Shown: positions 41,126 to 48,942 of the stretch, piece by piece | How the letters are laid out: each line of letters opens with the position of its first letter | Position numbering within the stretch: the first letter of the stretch is position 1 | Assembly: GCF_021655555.1 (NCBI RefSeq) | Contig: NZ_AP023086.1 | Coordinates: 4,432,685-4,496,684, forward strand | Direction of reading: 5' to 3' | DNA from: Marinagarivorans cellulosilyticus | GTDB taxonomy: Bacteria > Pseudomonadota > Gammaproteobacteria > Pseudomonadales > Cellvibrionaceae | DNA length: 64,000 nt | Program-made: the position numbers and the translations under genes | Notes under the pieces: model-generated | What the model was told of the DNA's origin: nothing | Databases searched by the model: none | Seen by the model: the letters and a program-made list of their open reading frames with translations, nothing else

Positions 41126-41284
41126 TTCGCCACCACTGCGATGCTGCACCGTATTGATGCGCGCTGCAGCAATTGCCCGCAAAACCCTCGATCGATTATG
41201 CGCCGAACTACTCAACCGTGGGCGCTTAGGCTATGATGGCCACCCACAAATACACCAATACCTTTGACTGGAACACGACACATC

Positions 41285-43702
41285 ATGGCGGTAGAGATCC
41301 CAGGCTACAAAATCATCAAAACCCTGGGCAAAGGCGGCATGGCCACTGTTTATTTGGCAGTGCAGGATATTTTCGAGCGCGAAGTCGCGCTAAAAGTTAT
41401 GTCGAAAGCGCTCACCGAAGATCCAACTTTTGGTCAGCGCTTTATGCGCGAAGCACAAATTGTTAGCAAACTGATACACCCCAATATTGTCACGGTTTAC
41501 GATGTCGGGTTATCCAATGGCGCCTACTACCTCTCGATGGAATACATCGACGGCGCGGACCTTAAGCACTCCCGTAAAAGCCTAACCTTTATAGAAAAAA
41601 TCCAAGCCGTCAAAGACATCGCCAGCGCACTGGATGTTTCTGGCGGCAAAGGCTACGTACACCGCGATATTAAACCCGAAAACATCATGATTGAAAGCGG
41701 CACTAATCGCGCCGTATTGATGGATTTTGGCATTGCTCGCGCCAGCGAAGCGGACATCAGCGTAACCCAAGCCGGCACCGCAATTGGCACCCCCCACTAC
41801 ATGAGCCCCGAGCAAGCCAAAGGCAATGATGTAGACCCAAGAGCCGACCTGTACAGTTTGGGCGTTGTTTTGTTTTACCTTGCCGCCGGTTATGTTCCCT
41901 TTGAGGGCGACTCGGCGGTGGCCATTGGTATTCGCCACATTACAGAAGCCGTGCCCGAGCTGCCCCACTATGCGCGTGAGATGCAGTGGCTAATTGATAA
42001 AGCTATGGCAAAAAGCCCTGACGACCGATTTCAAAGCGGCGCTGAGTTTATCAAAGCGCTAGACGACCTAGATCTAGCCTACATTGCAGAGCAAGTCGCA
42101 CAATACAATAGTGACGACACCTCTGACTTTGACACCCCCACCATGGTCAGCGAGCAACCGGTTCACCGCTATGGCGATAGCACACCCAGCGATGACGATG
42201 GCCCCGAAGATTTTACTCTTTCGTTTAAAACCGAAGAGCCACCCTCACTAAACCTTAAATGGCCTTTATATGTCGCCGGTGGTTGCGTTGCCAGCTTGGC
42301 CGCAGTGGGAATTTACCTTGTCGCCAGTTATCAACCGGCGGCCATTGAAGCTACCGCCCCCCAGGTGAAATCACCCAATGCACAAAGCAAAATAGCCCAG
42401 CTCGTATTAGGTAAACACCCCAAGCTCAGCAAAGAACAACAAGCCCAGTATGCGCAGCTAACCCATCAGGTCGAACAGGCTCACGAGGCCTACAAAAATT
42501 ACGCCTCAGAAAAAAACCTACAACAGTTGGTTACAAGTTACCGCGCTATTTTAACGCTTATCCCTAACGACCAAACCGCGCAAGAAACACTCGCATTACT
42601 GGCTGACGAAGAAATAGCCAAACTGGAGCCCCAATTCAACAAAGGCGAATTTAAACAAGCCCAGCGCACACTCGCTAGCGTGCTTGAAATATTCCCTGGC
42701 CATAGCTCGCCGGCAATGGATAAAGCCCGCGCCCAAATGACACAGCGCAGCAAACTAGAAAAACTACTCGAAGATGGCCACCGCCTATATAAACGTCGCA
42801 ATTACGTAGAGCCAGAACAAGATAACGCCGCCGCCGCATACCAAGCCGCGTTGGCAATAGCCCCCGAACTAAAACCGGCACACGAAGGCTTAGAACGCAT
42901 TGCCAAGATGCTAGTAAAGCAAGCCGCTGGCGCCCTGCGTGAAAACAACCTTAAAGGCGCCCGCCATTACACCCATCAAGCGCTAACCATTTTACCCAAC
43001 TATGTGCCAGCGCTAGAGATGGAGAGCAACCTGCTCAGCTCGGCCTCTATTGAGGAAAAAACCGAAGCTCTAATGATTCAAGCCCAACGCTACGCGAGCA
43101 AAGGCAATTATTACGCACCAGCAAACCGCAACGCCTACCAAACTTACACCGCTATACTTGCACTGGATAAACGCAACGGCCTAGCCAAAGAACGACGAGA
43201 CCTACTGGCCGAACAACTGCAAAATAGCGCGCAGCAGCACATAGACGACGGCAACTACACTAAAGCACTCGCACTTGCCGATAATGCACTGGAAAACTTC
43301 CCCAAAACACAGGTTGTTCAAACCGCAGCGGCCAACATTCAAAAAGCTATTGCCCAGCACCAGTACCAACACCAACCTCGTATCGATACGATCCGGGCCT
43401 CGGGCTTACCCAAAGTACAAATCGATCGCGAACAGCCGCGCACCATTGCTGTTAACGACAAAATCTTTTTTAAGTTTGACTACCAAAATTTTGAGAACGC
43501 CAAGATTGTGCTATCGGCCAAACTCTATCGCGACGACAATAGCGAGCCTCTTGGCTCCAAACATATCTTTGTTAAAGGCCCACAGGGCGAAAACGAATTT
43601 GTTTTTGACCTTGCCCGTGGCGGTGCCCAAGCAGGGCGTTACCGCATCGAAATACTAGTGTCCGGTAAAGTGCTCAACCAACTGTACTTCCGCATAAGCT
43701 AA
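41285..43702 (+). CDS. Hanks-type Ser/Thr protein kinase with membrane anchor and tetratricopeptide-like C-terminus
   Basis: Phosphorylates proteins on Ser/Thr; targets unknown. Start set at the ATG at 41285; a TTG seven codons earlier is possible. Seen: glycine loop LGKGGMATVYLA (14-25), Lys37 in VALKVM, HRDIKPEN (126-133), DFG (147-149), and GTPHYMSPEQAKG, so all catalytic residues are present. A Pro/Asp/Glu-rich juxtamembrane region follows, then one membrane segment (about 326-346), then about 450 residues of helical repeats with YRAILTLIPNDQTAQETL and YQAALAIAPELKPAHEGL, like tetratricopeptide units, which would lie in the periplasm. The final about 100 residues are beta-rich. 805 residues. 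No cognate phosphatase or FHA protein is adjacent. Confidence 0.92.
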   Translation: MAVEIPGYKIIKTLGKGGMATVYLAVQDIFEREVALKVMSKALTEDPTFGQRFMREAQIVSKLIHPNIVTVYDVGLSNGAYYLSMEYIDGADLKHSRKSLTFIEKIQAVKDIASALDVSGGKGYVHRDIKPENIMIESGTNRAVLMDFGIARASEADISVTQAGTAIGTPHYMSPEQAKGNDVDPRADLYSLGVVLFYLAAGYVPFEGDSAVAIGIRHITEAVPELPHYAREMQWLIDKAMAKSPDDRFQSGAEFIKALDDLDLAYIAEQVAQYNSDDTSDFDTPTMVSEQPVHRYGDSTPSDDDGPEDFTLSFKTEEPPSLNLKWPLYVAGGCVASLAAVGIYLVASYQPAAIEATAPQVKSPNAQSKIAQLVLGKHPKLSKEQQAQYAQLTHQVEQAHEAYKNYASEKNLQQLVTSYRAILTLIPNDQTAQETLALLADEEIAKLEPQFNKGEFKQAQRTLASVLEIFPGHSSPAMDKARAQMTQRSKLEKLLEDGHRLYKRRNYVEPEQDNAAAAYQAALAIAPELKPAHEGLERIAKMLVKQAAGALRENNLKGARHYTHQALTILPNYVPALEMESNLLSSASIEEKTEALMIQAQRYASKGNYYAPANRNAYQTYTAILALDKRNGLAKERRDLLAEQLQNSAQQHIDDGNYTKALALADNALENFPKTQVVQTAAANIQKAIAQHQYQHQPRIDTIRASGLPKVQIDREQPRTIAVNDKIFFKFDYQNFENAKIVLSAKLYRDDNSEPLGSKHIFVKGPQGENEFVFDLARGGAQAGRYRIEILVSGKVLNQLYFRIS

Positions 43703-43717
43703 CCCCTGCCTCCTTCC

Positions 43718-43765
43718 CCTTAAGTTATAAGCAACACCTAAAACACCACAACTTATAACTTAAGG
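43718..43765. repeat. Perfect 14-base inverted repeat with 20-base spacer
   Basis: CCTTAAGTTATAAG (43718-43731) and its exact complement (43752-43765), 15 bases after the kinase stop. The arms are AT-rich and there is no T-run, so it is not a classical terminator. It could be an operator or a processed mRNA end. The rest of the gap to 43992 shows nothing further. Confidence 0.6.
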
Positions 43766-43992
43766 TGCCTGCAATAGCGCGCTTACACTACCCCATATAA
43801 CCAATAGTATTTTTAAACTGCCGCTTACGCCCTAATAATCTAACGCTTATCTCTAAAATGAGCCGCCCCTCACAACTCATACTTAAGCATGTGATATTGT
43901 TAATATTGAATTAAGAGAAGTACGCTTTTATTCCATTTTGAAATCAGAATGAAGCAGTAGTAATACGCCGATGCGTGAGACAGGAGCCCCAA

Positions 43993-46224
43993 GTGACAGA
44001 AGCCGCCAAAGCAGTCACCAATGTAATCGCCCTAAACCCAATACTCAGCCCGCAAGAGCGAGCCAACTTGGGCAAATTACCATCAGCTTTAACATGCCTA
44101 AACCAAAAAACACGCATGGTGCTAGAGGCACTGCTTAATCACTGCTTCGAACAATGCAACGACAGCATTTTTCACGCCGCAGATTGCGCAACCTCAACCG
44201 ACATACAAAACCAACTATTTGATGCTAACCGCCTGCTGCGCGCGCAACAGCCGCACTTTTGCCAACACTTTCTCGGCGGCATTGATATTGCTTTTAGCCA
44301 GCTAGTCGATAACCACAACAAAAGTAACGCGCCAACATCCAACACGGAAGCAACCGATAGCGCAAGCCGCTGGAGCATTAACTTAGAAAAGCTGGAAAAC
44401 GAAACCATAGCGCAAAACAAAAACCGGCTGGCTAGCATCAGTACACGCATACAAGGTGTACTTACCGCCCATAATATTGAGCAACACAGCAGTAACGACG
44501 CGCACCAGACCAACCCGCTACACCCAACGGTATTATCACGTCTGTACAGCACACAAATAACACGCCTACAACTGCCTGCGCCGGCCATGCAATGCATTAG
44601 TGATGTTTTTCAAGCATCCCTATTTGACCAGCTACACAACATTTACCAAGCTGTAGATAACCTGCTGGACCAAATTGGCGTAGCCAAAGCCAAAGAATTC
44701 GACAAGCACTTTAGTAGCAAGCACATATCACAGCTTAGCCAGCGCCAACCTAAAAATACTGCACCGCTCAACGAAGTGACCGCCAGCATTCTCGATAGCG
44801 TACTTGGGGAAAAAAAGCCCGCTAAGCTGGTAACGCGCAAAGAACTCATAACAATTATACAAGTCGCACAGCGCGAGCTTAGCAGCGCCACAGCTCTAGA
44901 ATCGTCAACTTGCATGACGCAACTTTTACAGCAAACGCAAAAACGCTTAAATATTTCTGGTGAGCTATGCAACCACGACCAAGAATTGATCAAACTTATT
45001 GGCGTGATGTTTGAGGTCGTCACCCGCAACGATAATCTAGAACCCATGACCAAGGGTTACATTAACCGCCTACAAGTCACCACCATTAAAGTTGCCCTGC
45101 TGGACAAAACGTTTCTTATTAATAACCAGCACCCAGCACGCAGTTTATTAAACGAACTCGTTTTAGCAGGCCTTGGCTGGCAACAAAAACAAGACCCGCA
45201 CTTAAAGTCCGAAACTATTCGCACCCTAGACCGCATTACGCACAATATTGTCGAAAACTACGGCACCGATATCACCATATTCATAGAGGCGCTCGCGGTT
45301 TTACGCAAAACACTTAACAACGAACGCCAGCAATTATCCCTGCTGGGCATTCGCTTACACGGTAGTGCGCAAGGCAAAGCCAAAGCCAAAGAAACCGAAC
45401 TTATCACCGACACCCTTATTGCCAAAATACTGAATACTGCCAATGCGGCACCGGTTGTACATGCATTTGCCACCAAACTTTGGCGCAACGTAATGCTAGT
45501 AACCGCCATGCGCGACAGCATTACCTCGCCTAAATGGCTTGCACATATTCATCTACTCGAAGACATTTGCCATCTAACAACCGCCTGCACTAACACCGCC
45601 GATAAAATAGAGCGCAGTAACGCCCTACCTAAAGCTATGCAATACATTCAGCAAGCGCTAACCACTTGTGCACACAACGCATTCGATACCGCCGAAATAC
45701 TCGAAGAACTGCACCGAACATTGTGCAGCTGCCTAAAAGGCAAGCCTGCGCCCACACATTACCAGCTTAAAAATAGCCACCAAAACGAAGCGCCTGCACC
45801 AGGCAGCTTAGAAGTATCACCAAAAACGAATAGAGTACTTAAATCTCAGTACCAAACAACTGCGGCCACCCCAGCAAGCGCTAACACGGCACAACCAAAA
45901 ACCGAACAAGACACCCCTGCCGATGCTCTATTGCGCGAACAGGTAGCGCAATTCCCCCGCGGCGCACTATTTAACTGGGAAGCGCCCGACAAAGGCACAA
46001 TCCGCTGCCAATTAGCCGCCATTATCAAGCAAACCAATCGCTATATTTTTATTAACCGCAATGGCATCAAAGTCATCGATATGGCCATAGATGATGTAAT
46101 AACTGCCATTAAAAGCGAACAACTTATTCCGCTCGAAAATAATAGGGTGTTTGACAAAGCTCTGGAAGAAGTCGTTACCGGCCTACGCCGCAACCAAACA
46201 GACTCTATAAGCAACCGCCAATAG
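43993..46224 (+). CDS. DUF1631 family protein
   Basis: Cytosolic protein of unknown function, found in many gammaproteobacteria and often misnamed thymidine phosphorylase. Start set at the GTG at 43993 because CAGGAG stands six bases upstream; an in-frame GTG at 43975 is the alternative. Seen: a largely alpha-helical protein rich in Gln, Asn, His and Leu, with GELCNHDQELIKLIGVMFEV and MTKGYINRLQVTTIKVALLD, the DUF1631 core, a low-complexity linker about 600-640, and a C-terminal beta-rich segment (LFNWEAPDKGTIRCQLAAI and YIFINRNGIKV) resembling a PilZ-like fold without a recognisable RxxxR motif. 743 residues. It lies between the Ser/Thr kinase and ssrA. Confidence 0.82.
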   Translation: MTEAAKAVTNVIALNPILSPQERANLGKLPSALTCLNQKTRMVLEALLNHCFEQCNDSIFHAADCATSTDIQNQLFDANRLLRAQQPHFCQHFLGGIDIAFSQLVDNHNKSNAPTSNTEATDSASRWSINLEKLENETIAQNKNRLASISTRIQGVLTAHNIEQHSSNDAHQTNPLHPTVLSRLYSTQITRLQLPAPAMQCISDVFQASLFDQLHNIYQAVDNLLDQIGVAKAKEFDKHFSSKHISQLSQRQPKNTAPLNEVTASILDSVLGEKKPAKLVTRKELITIIQVAQRELSSATALESSTCMTQLLQQTQKRLNISGELCNHDQELIKLIGVMFEVVTRNDNLEPMTKGYINRLQVTTIKVALLDKTFLINNQHPARSLLNELVLAGLGWQQKQDPHLKSETIRTLDRITHNIVENYGTDITIFIEALAVLRKTLNNERQQLSLLGIRLHGSAQGKAKAKETELITDTLIAKILNTANAAPVVHAFATKLWRNVMLVTAMRDSITSPKWLAHIHLLEDICHLTTACTNTADKIERSNALPKAMQYIQQALTTCAHNAFDTAEILEELHRTLCSCLKGKPAPTHYQLKNSHQNEAPAPGSLEVSPKTNRVLKSQYQTTAATPASANTAQPKTEQDTPADALLREQVAQFPRGALFNWEAPDKGTIRCQLAAIIKQTNRYIFINRNGIKVIDMAIDDVITAIKSEQLIPLENNRVFDKALEEVVTGLRRNQTDSISNRQ

Positions 46225-46426
46225 AACACATTTACACCACAATGCAGACTTCGCTTGCTGCCACTGCCGAGCACGCCTATAATGGCCTGCTTGATGAACC
46301 AAAGGCCAACTAACAGCCTATTGGCAATACTCTTCAAGTAGATGCAAGATCCGCGCATTGAAAGAAACACTTTTCACATCAAGCTGCTTACCTCACTATT
46401 TTGTGCAAGCAGCTTGCTACCGAAAA

Positions 46427-46819
46427 GGGGGCGATTAGGATTCGACGCCGGTAACAAAATCTAAGGTGCATGTCGTGATGGTAGCCAATCACGTTAATCC
46501 AAAGCTGCACAATAATTAGTTGCCAACGATGACAACTACGGTGCCCAACTAGCTGCGTAAGTAGCCTGTGAAGCACTACCTAGCGGTTCGCCGCTAGCGG
46601 TCTTTAGCAAGGTGCCAGTACCGCGTTAACGACTGTCATATAGAACTGGATAGCTGTGTTGTTTAGATCGTGGCAACATTGCAAAACTTTAAGCGAACTC
46701 GCCCACCACGCCCTGCCCGTTGGGTAGTGATTGGGTTAAATTAATTAACGGAAACTAAGCATGTAGAGCCGAAGACGGAGTGCTGACGGACGCGGGTTCA
46801 AATCCCGCCGCCTCCACCA
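46427..46819 (+). ncRNA. ssrA: Transfer-messenger RNA (tmRNA)
   Basis: Rescues stalled ribosomes by acting first as alanyl-tRNA and then as message. Seen: 5' end GGGGGCGATTAGGATTCGACG and 3' end TTCAAATCCCGCCGCCTCCA plus CCA. The acceptor stem pairs GGGGGCG with CGCCTCC, including the G3-U pair needed for alanylation. The D-loop-like 5' segment, AAGGTGCATGTCG, and the terminal AACTAAGCATGTAG are typical. Length 393. A very strong terminator follows immediately. The 3' end is a known integration site for genomic islands, and repeats derived from it seem to follow. Confidence 0.97.
46522..46560 (+). other. tmRNA-encoded proteolysis tag ANDDNYGAQLAA
   Basis: The resume codon GCC follows TTAGTT; reading in frame gives ANDDNYGAQLAA and a TAA stop. 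The ends (AND..., ...LAA) agree with known tags directing ClpXP degradation. The charged alanine precedes this tag. Confidence 0.92.
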
Positions 46820-46869
46820 CCCATAAAAAAACCCCATTCAGTCTTTTTTGAATGGGGTTTTTTTATGGG
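46820..46869 (+). terminator. Very strong terminator of ssrA
   Basis: A perfect 21-base stem, containing CCCATAAAAAAACCCC and its complement, with an 8-base T-rich loop; it begins at the base after the tmRNA CCA. A run of seven T residues lies in the descending arm. Confidence 0.93.
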
Positions 46870-47048
46870 TGGTGTAAAGCGCTGGCTTGCACCTAATACG
46901 TAACGGGTTGACGTGCATGGATGCGCTAATACCGCGGGCGCAGGATGCGCAAGAGCGGTACAAATCAAAACGTCCGGAACATTTTGCACCGCCGAACGGC
47001 GCCCGAAGGGTCAGGGCCATGGATGGCCCTGAGTATATTCCCGCCACC
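46839..47048 (+). repeat. Direct repeat downstream of ssrA, copy 1
   Basis: Begins in the terminator loop (CAGTCTTTTTTGAATGGG), passes GTGTAAAGCGCTGG and CACCTAATACGTA, then contains about 55 bases absent from copy 2, then ACGTCCGGAAC, GCCGAACGGCGCCCGAAGGG, the near-palindrome TCAGGGCCAT/ATGGCCCTGA, and ends TATATTCCCGCC. Copy 2 shows only a handful of substitutions, so the duplication is fairly recent. Confidence 0.9.
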
Positions 47049-47083
47049 GCATCAAGCCTCGCTATAAACTCCCAGCGAAGCAA

Positions 47084-47238
47084 CAGTCTTTTTTGAATGG
47101 GTTTTTTTATGGGTGGTGTAAAGCGCTGGTTTGCACCTAATACGTAGCGGGTTCACAAAACGTCCGGAACGTTTTGCACCGCCGAACGGCGCCCGAAGGG
47201 TCAGGGCCATGGATGGCCCTGAGTATATTCCCGCCGCC
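47084..47238 (+). repeat. Direct repeat downstream of ssrA, copy 2
   Basis: Second copy of the unit at 46839-47048 with the central 55 bases missing and about five point differences. It also duplicates half of the ssrA terminator stem. It ends TATATTCCCGCCGCC, close to the ssrA 3' end ATCCCGCCGCC. Confidence 0.9.
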
Positions 47239-48012
47239 ACAATAATGAGATTCGCTCAATATCCGGTCCAGCCGTCTCATGTCTCATATCGGGCGTAATC
47301 AATTACCGAAGGAGCATAGCCAATCTAAGCGATGTAGAGCAATTAATTCAGAAATGAAGTTTGAAGTTTACCAAGTTAGCTCAATATAAATTCCCACCAG
47401 CAGCCCCAGCAGCCGAGCATAAGATAATCATTTCGCAGGCGCGCAAGCCATCCATGGAATCTCTACACGTGTTCCATACACGCGACGGCCCGCACAATTA
47501 CCTTGCACCCACTAGTTACCGCATGATTGGCTTTACCCAAAACGGATTTCCCGCCGCCCATCAAAATCTTGCCCCTTGAGCACAACAGTATCTTTGGTTA
47601 AGTTGGCGGCGGGAGTTGAATAGATAACCTATATTATTGAATATAAAGATTTTTTCGTAGTCTGTTAAATCAGATACCGAAGGAAAATTGCAGCTTGGAT
47701 GAGCTTATGCCTTGGCGTTTGAATAAAGCTTAAAAGGTGTGGCTGGCGAGACGTTTACAAAACTCCTTTGTTGGACAATTTGGTAACCACCATGAACGCT
47801 CACAACTACGGATCAAATCAAGCTAATTAGGGCCGTTTAGGGGCACAAATATCGATAGCTAATCGCAGGTATTTAATGGACTTGTTCAGTTGCGAAAGGG
47901 GGAACTGAACCCGCGTCCCGCCCCACCACCAAATTTTTAAGCCCTAATGAGTCCTTACTGGCCTTTAGGGCTTTTTATTAACCTTCAAACTCAAAAGCTA
48001 GCTCAAAGTAAA
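47239..48012. other. Gene-free stretch after the ssrA repeats, with ssrA-like fragments
   Basis: No credible gene. CCCGCC-type motifs resembling the ssrA 3' end recur at about 47389 (CCCACC), 47552 and 47916. At 47906-47918 the sequence TGAACCCGCGTCC is an exact 13-base inverted match to the tmRNA T-arm (46788-46800). The 72-codon frame at 47361-47579 has no family features I recognise. Confidence 0.5.
47939..47973 (+). terminator. Terminator-like hairpin before the cupin gene end
   Basis: AAGCCCTAA and TTAGGGCTT arms with a 17-base loop and TTT after it on the plus strand. No plus-strand gene is left for it to terminate, so it may be the displaced original terminator of an RNA gene. Confidence 0.6.
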
Positions 48013-48666
48013 TCACTCTATTGGCAAATGCCCTGTCTTGACCAAAATGACGGTGTCCTCATGAACATAAGGATGATGCTGGCTCATGTGAGGGTTGCGA
48101 ATCCACGTATGCTTCGGATACATGCCACACTCATCTCTAAATATTCCCGAGAGAACCAGAATTTCTTCTCCACCAAAGTGTCGATGTGGCTGAAACACTT
48201 CCCCTGCGGGCCACTTAACCAAGGCGACATGCTCACTTTCAAAACTGTACAGCGACATTACCTCTAGGCTACCTATGCCCTGTTGCCAAGGAAATGTTTT
48301 TGTATCGACCCGAACTTGAGTTGAATCCTTCTGATTGAATTGATTCAGTTTTACGAAAATAGTGCAGCCCTCTTTACTAAAAGGGGAGTGAACACTGCCT
48401 GGAGGGTTGCGAATATAAGTGCCCGGTCCAAAATCGCCCGTTTCGTCGGAAAACACTCCCTCTAACACATAGATTTCTTCACCCAAGGGATGACCATGCT
48501 CTGAAAAACTAGCGCCCGTTTCGTACCTCACAATACTTGTTGTATGCCCAGACTCTTTAGCCTCTCTTTCAAGCGGTTTACGTGATACACCTGAAACTGG
48601 GCTTTCAGTCCAGTTCATAGCTGAGGTTTCGATCACCAACCGCTGGGAAAGATCTATGTTTAACAT
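48013..48666 (-). CDS. Double ChrR-type cupin protein
   Basis: Predicted metal-binding protein related to the cupin half of the anti-sigma factor ChrR. Two cupin domains are visible: about 40-105 with GASFSEHGHPLGEEIYVLEG and DFGPGTYIRNPPGSVHSPFS, and about 145-210 with PAGEVFQPHRHFGGEEILVL and HTWIRNPHMSQHHPYV. Each has two His plus Glu and a further His that could bind zinc or iron. The ChrR zinc-finger anti-sigma half is missing and no ECF sigma gene is nearby, so it is probably an enzyme or sensor rather than an anti-sigma factor. 217 residues. It overlaps the preceding small gene by seven bases, so it is translationally coupled. Confidence 0.88.
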   Translation of the reverse strand: MLNIDLSQRLVIETSAMNWTESPVSGVSRKPLEREAKESGHTTSIVRYETGASFSEHGHPLGEEIYVLEGVFSDETGDFGPGTYIRNPPGSVHSPFSKEGCTIFVKLNQFNQKDSTQVRVDTKTFPWQQGIGSLEVMSLYSFESEHVALVKWPAGEVFQPHRHFGGEEILVLSGIFRDECGMYPKHTWIRNPHMSQHHPYVHEDTVILVKTGHLPIE

Positions 48667-48863
48667 CCAACACCTTCCTTTCTTTTACCCAGCAGAAATA
48701 CTAGAAAAGGTACAACGTAGGTTATCAAGGCCGGCAAAAGTAGAAAATTCTCCTGACCAAAGATTCCATCGTACTGATTTACTAATATTAATAACGTTCC
48801 TACGGTTAGTGCGACTTGCCCTGCTTTCAGGCCATGAACCTTAACCAGCTCTTGAAATATCAT
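48660..48863 (-). CDS. nrtS: NrtS-like small membrane protein
   Basis: 67-residue protein with two hydrophobic segments (about 18-33 and 43-60) and the pattern AGQVALTVGTLLILVNQYDG then LLLPALITYVVPFLVFLLG. This resembles the NrtS family, some members of which support nitrate/nitrite transport in cyanobacteria; transport here is inference. Start set at the ATG at 48863 because GGAGG is seven bases upstream; the open frame extends much further upstream, overlapping the flavoprotein gene, but that part has no coding character. It overlaps the cupin start by seven bases. Confidence 0.7.
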   Translation of the reverse strand: MIFQELVKVHGLKAGQVALTVGTLLILVNQYDGIFGQENFLLLPALITYVVPFLVFLLGKRKEGVGC

Positions 48864-48942
48864 CACCCACCCTCCGAGATAGAAATCACTGCAATCGAAT
48901 GGTTCACAAATGCTAGAGTAACGCTTTGTAAAACCTAAACAC

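Noticed and set aside
44172..44597. 141-codon minus-strand frame inside the DUF1631 gene
   Set aside because: Antisense shadow, Cys/Ser-rich translation without features.
47361..47579. 72-codon frame in the gap after ssrA
   Set aside because: No ribosome site, no family features, lies in repeat-rich non-coding DNA.
46820..48012. CRISPR array after ssrA
   Set aside because: The two repeat copies are long, imperfect and only two in number; no regular short repeats with unique spacers and no cas genes.
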